Assembly: GCA_034437755.1 (NCBI GenBank)
Contig: DAOTTV010000082.1
Span: 1-15,794, forward strand
Reading direction: 5' to 3'
DNA from: JAUZRW01 sp034437755
GTDB taxonomy: Bacteria; Chloroflexota; Anaerolineae; Aggregatilineales; Phototrophicaceae
DNA: 15,794 nucleotides
The notes beneath the pieces were generated by a model. The model worked only from the letters and a program-made list of their open reading frames with translations, did not search any database and was not told where the DNA came from. Below are positions 1-6,693 of the stretch, one piece after another. Each line of letters starts with the position of its first letter. The stretch's first letter is position 1. The translations under genes and the position numbers were made by a program.

Positions 1-1
1 C

Positions 2-1360
2 GCCACCGATACCCCCACACCCACGGCAACCGCCACCGCCAGCGACACCCCCACGCTGACCGCCTCGCCCACGCCGACGCTGACCGCCACCGCGACGATC
101 GGCATCACGCCACCCTCGCCCGTACCCATGACGGGCAACACCGATGCGACTTTCGTCCTTGCGGATGTAGGACGCACGCGCGATCAGGGCTGGTCATGCG
201 GGGATTATCCCTGTCGCGATGACATCAACGGCTTCCTGGAGCGCATCCGCGTACCAGCGGGCTTCGCTGTCTCGCACATCGGGCGCTTTCCGGGGCAGGT
301 GCGCCAGATGACCTACGGGCCGGACGGGGCGCTCTATGCAAGCGTGTGGGAAGACGGCACGCCCGCCGGCGCGGTCTATCGCATGACTGCCGATGGCACG
401 ACAGCGCGTTACAGCGATACGATTCTCTCACCTTCAGGGTTAGCGTTTCGTCCCGGCACAGAGGATCTCTACGTAGTCGCCAAGGTCAGTCCGTTAGATG
501 GTGGCGCACTGTGGCGCATCCACCCTGACGGGCGCATGATCTTAGAGACGGCGGACTTGCCCTGCTGTTTCCAGACGATCGGCACGCAAGCGAACGCGCT
601 CATATTCGGCGCGGATGGCTATTTGTACATCGGCATCGGCTCGACCACTGACCACGCCGAATCGCAGAATCCGGTCAGCGATCCGTATACCCTGCCGACT
701 GGCGCAGAAGCCACGATCATCCGTATGAACCCGCTCACCGGCGCTTTCGACGTGTACGCGCGCGGGATTCGCAATCCCTATGATCTGGATTTCACTAGTG
801 ATGCGCGTCTATTCGCGACTGATATTGGCTTGGTCACGGGGGAAGGCGATCGCCTGCTAGAGATCAGCGCCGATACCGACTATGGCTTCCCCTATTATCG
901 CACGCGCGGCTGTGCGGAGTGCCCGCCTTCGCGCGGGTTGAATCAGTTCCCGCCCGACCTGCTGACCTTCCCCGATTACAGCCTGCCACACGGTCTCGCA
1001 GTCTATCGCGGCACCCAATTTCCGGCGGTCTTGCAAGATACGCTCTTCGTCGCGCTGTGGAACGATAGCCTGTGGGGGCCTAGTATCCGCTGGATTGATC
1101 CCGATGCTTCGCTCTTGAGCAGTGAGGAATACGTGCCACCAGCCTTCATGACGGGTCTCGTGCGCCCGATTGACGTAGAAGTTGCGCCGGATGGGTCGCT
1201 GGTGGTGGCGGATTTCACGTATGGGCATGTGTGGCGTGTGCAGTATCAGCGCGGCGCTGAGGGTAATGATGCCGGGTCGGGCGGGTTCGTCCTGCCGACG
1301 CAAGCCGTCACGCCCGCACCAGCAAACGGCTTCGCGACCAGCACGCCCGCTGATGATTGA
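2..1360 (+). CDS. Exported beta-propeller, soluble sugar dehydrogenase (PQQ-dependent) family, 5' partial
   Basis: The first ATG in this frame is at 128, but the frame is open back to base 2. Those upstream codons give a Thr/Pro/Ala-rich stretch (ATDTPTPTATAT and so on), so the gene continues beyond the left edge and 128 is not the true start. Such linkers normally join a lipid anchor or signal peptide to an extracellular domain. Counting from the Met at 128, residues ~40-375 show propeller blades: YGPDGALYASVW, PSGLAFRPGTEDLYVV, GADGYLYIGIG, ARGIRNPYDLDF, VEVAPDGSLVVADF. GIRNPYDLDF and the blade pattern resemble soluble aldose/glucose or sorbosone dehydrogenases, which use PQQ and calcium outside the cytoplasm. 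Cysteine pairs (CGDYPC, CC, CAEC) fit disulfides in an exported protein. The C-terminus returns to a Pro/Thr/Ala-rich tail. Substrate and PQQ use are inferred; another NHL/SMP-30-like propeller function is possible. Confidence 0.8.
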   Translation, partial: ATDTPTPTATATASDTPTLTASPTPTLTATATIGITPPSPVPMTGNTDATFVLADVGRTRDQGWSCGDYPCRDDINGFLERIRVPAGFAVSHIGRFPGQVRQMTYGPDGALYASVWEDGTPAGAVYRMTADGTTARYSDTILSPSGLAFRPGTEDLYVVAKVSPLDGGALWRIHPDGRMILETADLPCCFQTIGTQANALIFGADGYLYIGIGSTTDHAESQNPVSDPYTLPTGAEATIIRMNPLTGAFDVYARGIRNPYDLDFTSDARLFATDIGLVTGEGDRLLEISADTDYGFPYYRTRGCAECPPSRGLNQFPPDLLTFPDYSLPHGLAVYRGTQFPAVLQDTLFVALWNDSLWGPSIRWIDPDASLLSSEEYVPPAFMTGLVRPIDVEVAPDGSLVVADFTYGHVWRVQYQRGAEGNDAGSGGFVLPTQAVTPAPANGFATSTPADD

Positions 1361-1435
1361 GGTTTTCTAATATAAAACTACTGAACATGCATTAAGATAG
1401 AGTGAGATAACAGACGACGATCGAGAGCGAAATCA

Positions 1436-2458
1436 ATGAAACTGTGCGTCATAGAAGGTGATGGAATCGGGCATGAAGTCGTACCGGCGGCGATGACCGT
1501 CTTACAGCAGGTTTTTCCGGATGTGACCATCCACACGCGGCAAGCAGGCTGGGAGACCTTCCAGCAGACGGGCAAACCGCTATCGGACGATACGATTGCG
1601 CTGGTGCAAGAGGTGGGCGCGGTCTTGTTCGGCGCGGCGAGTTCGCCCTCGTACCCCGTTGAAGGCTACTATAACCCCATCGTCCGCCTGCGCCGCGCGC
1701 TGAACACCCACGCGAATATTCGCCCGATCACGTATTTGCCAGTGCCCACGTCGCGCGCGGGGGTCGATATGATTATTGTGCGCGAGAACACCGAAGATGT
1801 GTACATCAGCGAAGAAGAAGCGAGCAACGACGAGCGCGGCGAGCAGGGCATCGCGAAGAAGGTCATCACGCGAGCCGCATCAGAGCGCATCGCGCATACG
1901 GCTTTTCGGCTAGCGACGCGGGCCGATCGCAAGCTAGTGACGATCGTCCATAAGGGCAATGTCCTGCCCCAGACCGACGGCTTGTTCCGGCGCGTGGCGT
2001 TTGAAGTTGCCGAGCAATATCCCGCCATCGACGTCGATGAATTGCTGATCGACACAGCCGCCTACTGGATGGTCAAAGAGCCGACGCGCTTCGACATGAT
2101 CCTAACGACTAACCAATATGGCGATATTCTCTCAGATATGGCGGCGGCGTGGGGCGGCGGTCTGGGCTTTGTGCCATCGCTGAACATTGGGCAGAATATG
2201 GCAATTGCCGAACCTGTACACGGCTCAGCGCCAGATATTGCCGGGCGCGGTATCGCCAACCCGACCGCCATGATTCTTAGCGCGTCTTTGCTGGTGCGCT
2301 ATCGCTGGGAATATCCCGCTATTGCCGACCGTATCGATCAAGCGGTACACGCGGCGCTACAAGCTGGCGCGTATACATCGGACGTGCAAGCGAGCCAGAG
2401 CGCAGTCACCACGACTGACTTCACACAGCGCGTTTGCGATCATCTGAAAGATAGATGA
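1436..2458 (+). CDS. NAD-dependent isocitrate/homoisocitrate/isopropylmalate dehydrogenase family
   Basis: 340 aa, full length for the beta-decarboxylating dehydrogenases, which oxidise and decarboxylate a malate-type 2-hydroxy acid in the cytoplasm. Visible signatures: EGDGIGHEVVPAA at the N-terminus; the substrate-binding arginine cluster RLRRALNTHANIRP (R84, R87, R96) and VREN (R116); catalytic Y123 in ENTEDVY and K173 in HKGN; metal ligands D206, D230 and D234 with the spacing of Thermus IPMDH; and EPVHGSAPDIAGRGIANPTA. D267 in GSAPDIAG is the family residue that binds the adenosine ribose of NAD; NADP enzymes carry Lys-Tyr there, so NAD is expected. The RENTEDVY and ITRAASERIA segments look closer to homoisocitrate/isocitrate dehydrogenases than to LeuB. 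No leucine, lysine or TCA-cycle genes are adjacent, so the substrate cannot be fixed. The start has only a weak purine-rich upstream (GAGAG), but the protein begins exactly where the family does. Confidence 0.9.
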   Translation: MKLCVIEGDGIGHEVVPAAMTVLQQVFPDVTIHTRQAGWETFQQTGKPLSDDTIALVQEVGAVLFGAASSPSYPVEGYYNPIVRLRRALNTHANIRPITYLPVPTSRAGVDMIIVRENTEDVYISEEEASNDERGEQGIAKKVITRAASERIAHTAFRLATRADRKLVTIVHKGNVLPQTDGLFRRVAFEVAEQYPAIDVDELLIDTAAYWMVKEPTRFDMILTTNQYGDILSDMAAAWGGGLGFVPSLNIGQNMAIAEPVHGSAPDIAGRGIANPTAMILSASLLVRYRWEYPAIADRIDQAVHAALQAGAYTSDVQASQSAVTTTDFTQRVCDHLKDR

Positions 2459-2547
2459 ATTCGCCGCGCGATTTCCGAAATATTGTGTTACACTGACAGA
2501 AATGCAAGCGAGCAGACAGTCGCGATTAACGGAGTGAGCCAGAGCCT

Positions 2548-2907
2548 ATGTGTATTTTAATTGTCGACCGCCAGATTGGGCGGGCAATGGCAATCCAGAC
2601 CACCCTCCAACACGATCATTATCCTTCCTCCCGCGTGACAAGCGTGACGGATGCCTTGCACTTTGTCAATCAAGTGCGATGCTTCATGGTCATGGTCGGC
2701 GATGTCGAAGGGTCGATTGTCGAGACCTGCGCGACTCTGCGTCAGATCGGCTTGCCCTTGATCGTCTACGGTGAGGACTGGTCCTTGCTCAATCAGGCTT
2801 ATATCCAGCGCTTGGGCGCGGATGCTGGGTTGATGTATCCGTGTACGGCATATGAACTGATCGACGCGGTATCGGCGCATTTTCCGTCCATCACCTACAA
2901 CCGATAG
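2548..2907 (+). CDS. Small degenerate response-regulator receiver domain protein
   Basis: 119 aa, a single CheY-like alpha/beta domain with no output domain. Strand 1 is CILIVD (D7), strand 3 FMVMVGD, strand 4 LPLIVYGE, strand 5 AGLMYPCTAYELIDAV. A working receiver has an acidic pair after strand 1, a phospho-acceptor Asp after strand 3, Thr/Ser after strand 4 and Lys before the final Pro. Here the pair is D7-R8, the acceptor position is G51 or D52 depending on alignment, the Thr/Ser is G75 and the invariant Lys is Y97. Phosphorylation-driven switching is therefore unlikely; it may act as a constitutive protein-interaction module. GGAG lies 13 bases before the ATG, a rather long spacing. It follows the dehydrogenase by 89 bases and precedes the DUF1232-like gene by 76. 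The fold assignment is fairly secure; the role is unknown. Confidence 0.65.
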   Translation: MCILIVDRQIGRAMAIQTTLQHDHYPSSRVTSVTDALHFVNQVRCFMVMVGDVEGSIVETCATLRQIGLPLIVYGEDWSLLNQAYIQRLGADAGLMYPCTAYELIDAVSAHFPSITYNR

Positions 2908-2919
2908 CCATCTATGACG

Positions 2920-2925
2920 TATAAT
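2920..2925 (+). promoter_or_regulatory. Candidate -10 box before the DUF1232-like gene
   Basis: A perfect TATAAT lies 58 bases before the preferred start of the small membrane protein gene. No good -35 hexamer is present at 16-18 bases upstream, so this rests on the -10 alone. Confidence 0.3.
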
Positions 2926-2983
2926 ACCCTACAGCGCGGTGCACCCGTGCAAGACAAATGGCTCATCAGAGAAGGTGGATATT

Positions 2984-3382
2984 ATGCGTGTGATGCGAGA
3001 AGTTGCAATCGTTGGCTTAGCGGGCTTCGCCCTACTATATTTGATGTCGCCCTCCCTCCTGCCCGATTTTCTACCGTTGATCGGGTGGATTGACGAGGGC
3101 ATCGCGACAACGCTGATTATCAGCGCGCTCAACCACTGGGGCATCGACGTGACGGGCATCTTCGGGCAAGAGAAAGCCGATAAGATGCAAGGTGGCGAAG
3201 AAAGCCTGAGCAAAGAAGATATGATACAGGCGCTCAACCAACCGCCCCAGCATCCCCAGCAGATTACGCAGGAGAACATGGTACAACTCAACGAGCGTGT
3301 GCGGATTCCGCGTCGCTATATCGAAGATGCGATCGAACGCTACGAGCGCGATCAGGCGCGCAGTCAGGAGTACCCGTACTAA
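2984..3382 (+). CDS. Small DUF1232 (YkvA)-like membrane protein
   Basis: I take the ATG at 2984 because AAGGTGG sits just 5 bases upstream; the same frame extends to a GTG at 2939, but without a ribosome site. The product is 132 aa. Residues 7-48 hold two hydrophobic stretches with LLYLMSPSLLPDFLPLIGWIDEGIATTLII, matching the DUF1232 pattern (hydrophobic, SP-x-D/L-L-P-D-F-x-P, G-x-x-D-(D/E)). The rest (about 60-132) is hydrophilic and charged, with a Gln/Pro patch (QPPQHPQQ) and a probable helix (RRYIEDAIERYERDQARSQ). The molecular function of DUF1232 proteins is not established. Most of the protein probably faces the cytoplasm behind a short membrane hairpin. It may share a transcript with the receiver gene upstream, although a TATAAT also lies between them. 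Confidence 0.7.
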   Translation: MRVMREVAIVGLAGFALLYLMSPSLLPDFLPLIGWIDEGIATTLIISALNHWGIDVTGIFGQEKADKMQGGEESLSKEDMIQALNQPPQHPQQITQENMVQLNERVRIPRRYIEDAIERYERDQARSQEYPY

Positions 3383-3431
3383 CATGCGTGTAGGATGTCG
3401 CTGGCGAAACCAGCCCTCACCCGAAATCCCT

Positions 3432-3528
3432 CTGGCTCTTTGGGATTTTGCGTGGTTTTTGTTGCAGGGGCGTTGCCCCCGCGCCCCACAAGGAACTGTC
3501 GTTCCTTGACCTTGTTCATTTTGAACGC
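3432..3528 (+). repeat. Dispersed hairpin repeat, copy 1
   Basis: About 97 bases, matching 6721-6818 in direct orientation with about ten mismatches and one single-base indel (my eye alignment). Both copies start at CTGGCTCTTTGGGA and end at GAACGC. It contains three ordered stem-loops: GGGGC-GTT-GCCCC (3467-3479), CAAGGAAC-TGTC-GTTCCTTG (3489-3508) and GTTCA-TTT-TGAAC (3514-3526). No transposase gene or target-site duplication was seen, so it is REP-like or MITE-like at most. Confidence 0.85.
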
Positions 3529-3572
3529 AAACCGACCTATACGTTACCCATAAGTCTAAATCGCCACTTTTT

Positions 3573-3612
3573 CCGCCGCAAGCTAAAGCATCGCGGCTAA
3601 GTGGTGCGGCGG
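3573..3612. other. Inverted repeat with 8-bp arms, CCGCCGCA / TGCGGCGG
   Basis: The arms at 3573-3580 and 3605-3612 are perfect complements separated by 24 bases. It is followed by AGCCA/TGGCT (3616-3632) and AGCCC/GGGCT (3645-3661). It lies outside the two-copy repeat and is not followed by a T-run, so it is not a standard terminator. Confidence 0.5.
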
Positions 3613-3750
3613 GGAAGCCATCTGAAGTGGCTCGGACGTTTTTCAGCCCTTTTAGTGGGCTTACGATCTTGCTAGCCAGAGACTTTATGAAAGGCTTGTT
3701 CGTAGACCCCAAGCGCGTGTCGCCTGTCTATCACAATCTGCGAAATCGCT

Positions 3751-3756
3751 TATAAT
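3751..3756 (+). promoter_or_regulatory. Candidate -10 box for the STAS fusion gene
   Basis: A perfect TATAAT lies 37 bases before the ATG at 3794, in otherwise non-coding DNA. No clear -35 hexamer is visible at the expected spacing. Confidence 0.35.
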
Positions 3757-3793
3757 GAAGCCTATCGCGCTCATCTATTCATGAGGATAAGCT

Positions 3794-5017
3794 ATGCTCA
3801 CGGTCAACAAAGCGCACATTGGCGAATGTGTCATCCTGCGGGTGGTCGGTCGCGTCGATGCGATCAACGCGCCACTGCTCCAACGCGAATTAGAACAGCT
3901 CGTCGCCGATGGCTATGGCGATCACCTGCTGGTCAATCTAGCAGGGGTCAACTATTTGAGCGCGGCGGGCCTGCGCGTCCTCAAATGGATAGAGACGACG
4001 ACCGGACAAGTCGCCATCGCTGAGCCATCCGACCGTGTGCGCGAGGTGATGCAGATCACAGGCTTGAACCGCGTCTATCGGCTTTTCGCATCAGAGAATG
4101 ACGCGCTCCACCACACGAATCCGCTGGTCAACGCTTATACGCGGCTGGAACACGGCTCATTGGCAGATCGCTGTCCGGATGTGCGCGGGATGTCCTACAG
4201 CGATTGGTTCCGCCAGCATCAACGCCAGCAAGCCCAATTGATAGACGAAAAGACGATCATCACCAGTATCGAAGCCAGTATCGCACAATTGCAGAGCGTC
4301 GGCATCACCACTGTCGGCGATGTATCAGCGACGGGCTTGAGCATCGCGCCGCTGATGAAAGCCAACATGCACGGCGTGGTCTACATTTTGTTACAGGGGC
4401 GCGATCCCGATCAGGCCGATGAATTGGTGATACAGGCGCGGGGTATTATCAACAAGTGGCGACCGCAATTGACAGGCGGCTTGCAACTAGGGCTTGCGCT
4501 CCCGGCCCCACACGCGATTCATCCGGCACTCGTGCGCGCCGGGCTGGATTATGCGACCAGCGCCGGGCTACCGCTCAGCGTCGCTGTTGCCGAAGCCCAA
4601 GCCGAAGTCGATTATCTGCGCGATGGCACGGGCGCACTCGCGGCGTATTACGCCGATGCACCGGCGATCGACATCCCGCACCAATCCCCAATCGCCTATC
4701 TTGAGTCGCTGGGCGTTCTCGCGCATCAGCCCAGCTTGCGCCACGCTGTCCACATCGACGCTGGCGACATCGAACGCATCCAGCGCGCCGGCGCGACCCT
4801 CGTCCACACGCCGCGCCGTGACTTGCGCCTGACGAGCGAACGCCTGCCACTCGCCAGCGTTCTCGACGCGGGTATCCGCGTGCGACTGGGGACAGGTAGC
4901 CGCGCCAGCGCACCCAACCTCAGCATCCTCGATGAGTTAGAGACCGCCGTTGCCCTGCATCACGGGCAAGTCGCCCCCGCCCGACTGGTGCAGATGATTC
5001 ACGGCAAGCTGACGTGA
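3794..5017 (+). CDS. STAS domain fused to a catalytically dead amidohydrolase-like barrel
   Basis: 407 aa; GAGGA lies 6 bases before the ATG. Residues 1-105 form a STAS (anti-anti-sigma) domain: VILRVVGRVDAINAPLL, then LLVNLAGVNYLSAAGLRVL. The serine phosphorylated in SpoIIAA-type proteins aligns with A57 (motif S56-A57-A58-G59). Residues ~108-407 follow the amidohydrolase TIM barrel of the SsnA/MtaD/aminodeoxyfutalosine deaminase type: LVNAYTRLE where active enzymes have LVNAHTHLE; SVAVAE where they have SxHxAE; RHAVHI; HTPRRD where they have HCPRSN; and GTGSRAS where they have GTDSxAS. So both histidines of HxH (Y115, R117), the third His (A264) and the catalytic Asp (G368) are lost; H317 and E267 remain. 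The STAS domain stands where the usual beta-sandwich would be. Catalysis is very unlikely; a ligand-sensing or scaffold role is inferred. It ends one base from the convergent aldehyde dehydrogenase gene. No anti-sigma kinase or phosphatase is nearby. Confidence 0.8.
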   Translation: MLTVNKAHIGECVILRVVGRVDAINAPLLQRELEQLVADGYGDHLLVNLAGVNYLSAAGLRVLKWIETTTGQVAIAEPSDRVREVMQITGLNRVYRLFASENDALHHTNPLVNAYTRLEHGSLADRCPDVRGMSYSDWFRQHQRQQAQLIDEKTIITSIEASIAQLQSVGITTVGDVSATGLSIAPLMKANMHGVVYILLQGRDPDQADELVIQARGIINKWRPQLTGGLQLGLALPAPHAIHPALVRAGLDYATSAGLPLSVAVAEAQAEVDYLRDGTGALAAYYADAPAIDIPHQSPIAYLESLGVLAHQPSLRHAVHIDAGDIERIQRAGATLVHTPRRDLRLTSERLPLASVLDAGIRVRLGTGSRASAPNLSILDELETAVALHHGQVAPARLVQMIHGKLT

Positions 5018-5018
5018 C

Positions 5019-6539
5019 TCAGATGAACGGGATATAACGTCGCAGTTGGCGCAGGGCGTTGACGGCGAACATGGTACGTGGCGTGGCGATCGTCAAATCC
5101 TGATCGGTCATCCACATTTTATCGGTCAAGATCGACTGCGACGCGGTGTACTTCAACAAGCCCACGTCGCCATTACGCCGCCCCAGACCGCTCTCGCGTT
5201 GCCCGCCGAAGGGCAAAGAGGGCGTGGCGATCACGAATTGGGCGCGGTTGATACTGACATCACCGCTATCAATCTGCGTGGCGATCTCCTCGGCACGGCG
5301 CAAATCCCGACTGAAAATCGACGCGGATAAGCCATAAATATTCTGATTCGCCAGTTGTACAGCTTCTTGCGAATCGCGCACGCGCATGATCGGCAAGACA
5401 GGCCCGAAGGTCTCCTCCGTCATGATCGCCATGCTATGATCGACATCCGTTAAAATCGTCGGCTCGAAGAACAACTCGCCCAGATCAGGACGCGGTTTGC
5501 CCCCCGCGAGCAGTGTCGCGCCTTTATCGAGCGCATCTTGAATGTGGGCTTGCGTGCGCTCTAACTCGGCGCGGTTGGTCATGCTCCCGATCGTCACATT
5601 CATGCCCGCGCCTTTGCCCACGCGCAATTGTGGCACACGCTTCAACAACTCTGCCAGCAGATCATCGTAAATCGCCGCTTCGACGTACACGCGCTCAATG
5701 CTAATGCACATCTGCCCGTTGTTCTCGAATGCGCCCTGTATCAGACCCACCGCAGTTGCTTCGGGATCCGCATCCGCGAGGACAATCGACGGATCGTTGC
5801 CGCCTAGCTCAAGGCTGAAGGGAATCAAACGCTCGACACAGCGCGTGCCGATCTTGCGCCCGACGGCATTACTGCCCGTGAACTGCACATAATCGACATG
5901 ATCGACCAGCGCGGCACCGGTCGTGCCATCGCCGTGTACGATCTGCATCACATCCTGCGGGATGCCGACATCGTGCATCATCTCGACGGCGAACTGAGCG
6001 ATGAAGGGCGTGATTTCGCTGGGCTTGAGCACGACGCTGTTACCTGCAATCAACGCCGGTATCGCATCCATGAAAGGCAGGGCGAAGGGATAGTTCCACG
6101 GGCTAATCACGCCGACCACACCGCGCGGCTTGCGGTGGAGCTGGGCGCGTTGCACCAGCGGGAACAATGCCGAGCGGGATTGCGTCCGCAGTAAACGCGG
6201 CGCGTGGTGGATGTAATACTGCGCGATGGTATCGACCGTCACAAATTCCAGATAGGCGGATGCGTCCGACTTGCCGTTCTCCTCGCGCAGGCGCCGGATG
6301 GCATCGCTCTGATGCTCCCACATCGCGTCTAGCCAGCGTCGGATGAAGCGCGTCCGTTCGGTGACGGCTAACGCGCCCCATGCTTGCTGGGCGAAGCGCG
6401 CCCGTTCAACTGTGGTGGCGACTTCTGCGCCCGATGTAATCGGTATCTGCCCGATGCGGGCTTGTGTCGCGGGGTTGATGACATCGATCATCGGGCGCGA
6501 TCCGTTGGTCTCGGTTTGTGGCTGGTCTATAGCTACCAT
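5019..6539 (-). CDS. NAD(P)-dependent aldehyde dehydrogenase
   Basis: 506 aa, near the usual 480-500, oxidising an aldehyde to the acid in the cytoplasm. All family signatures are intact: SPWNYPF with oxyanion-hole N149; VVLKPSE with cofactor-binding K172; FTGSNAVGRKIG; LELGGNDP with general base E244; NNGQMC with nucleophile C278; EETFGPVLP; and LPFGGQRESGLGRR. The arrangement resembles succinate-semialdehyde dehydrogenase-like members, but the substrate cannot be read from sequence. After the core, about 35 residues end in a basic/hydrophobic tail (LRQLRRYIPFI), which could touch the membrane. GGGAG lies about 9 bases before the start. It is a single gene converging with the STAS fusion; the 3' ends are one base apart with no terminator between. 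Confidence 0.93.
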   Translation of the reverse strand: MVAIDQPQTETNGSRPMIDVINPATQARIGQIPITSGAEVATTVERARFAQQAWGALAVTERTRFIRRWLDAMWEHQSDAIRRLREENGKSDASAYLEFVTVDTIAQYYIHHAPRLLRTQSRSALFPLVQRAQLHRKPRGVVGVISPWNYPFALPFMDAIPALIAGNSVVLKPSEITPFIAQFAVEMMHDVGIPQDVMQIVHGDGTTGAALVDHVDYVQFTGSNAVGRKIGTRCVERLIPFSLELGGNDPSIVLADADPEATAVGLIQGAFENNGQMCISIERVYVEAAIYDDLLAELLKRVPQLRVGKGAGMNVTIGSMTNRAELERTQAHIQDALDKGATLLAGGKPRPDLGELFFEPTILTDVDHSMAIMTEETFGPVLPIMRVRDSQEAVQLANQNIYGLSASIFSRDLRRAEEIATQIDSGDVSINRAQFVIATPSLPFGGQRESGLGRRNGDVGLLKYTASQSILTDKMWMTDQDLTIATPRTMFAVNALRQLRRYIPFI

Positions 6540-6581
6540 GCCCTGCTCTCCCTGTGGCTATGACATACATAAGATACTTAC

Positions 6582-6587
6582 AGTATA
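6582..6587 (-). promoter_or_regulatory. Candidate -10 box (TATACT) with dyad upstream of the aldehyde dehydrogenase
   Basis: On the minus strand TATACT lies 42 bases before the start codon. It is half of a perfect inverted repeat ATACT-TAC-AGTAT (6574-6586), so the box could also be an operator. No strong -35 is visible. Confidence 0.3.
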
Positions 6588-6693
6588 ACGGCAAAGTGAC
6601 TTTATGGACAGCTTGTCTAGTACTTGACCCATTTAGTTTCGCTCTTATGTCGAACGTGTGCAATAGCCATTTAGAGCTTTGCCCTAAGACCCA

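Larger units (their letters stand above)
3383..3793. other. 411-base non-coding stretch with hairpin repeat copy 1
   Basis: No credible gene lies here; a long minus-strand frame through it (3071-3712) is an antisense shadow running into the DUF1232-like gene. It holds the dispersed repeat (3432-3528), a perfect 7-bp pair AAATCCC/GGGATTT (3424-3430 with 3442-3448) at the repeat's left end, an 8-bp pair at 3573-3612, and two 5-bp hairpins (AGCCA/TGGCT 3616-3632, AGCCC/GGGCT 3645-3661). A TATAAT near its right end probably serves the STAS fusion gene. No T-run follows any hairpin. Confidence 0.7.

Noticed and set aside
857..1303. Minus-strand open frame of 148 codons
   Set aside because: It lies wholly inside the propeller gene, shows no motif and has no ribosome site; shadow frame.
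3432..3528. Insertion sequence remnant
   Set aside because: No transposase reading frame, terminal inverted repeats or target duplication can be seen; kept only as a dispersed repeat.
3071..3712. Minus-strand open frame of 213 codons across the DUF1232-like gene and the repeat
   Set aside because: It overlaps a better-supported gene and runs through a hairpin repeat, and its translation has no recognisable domain.
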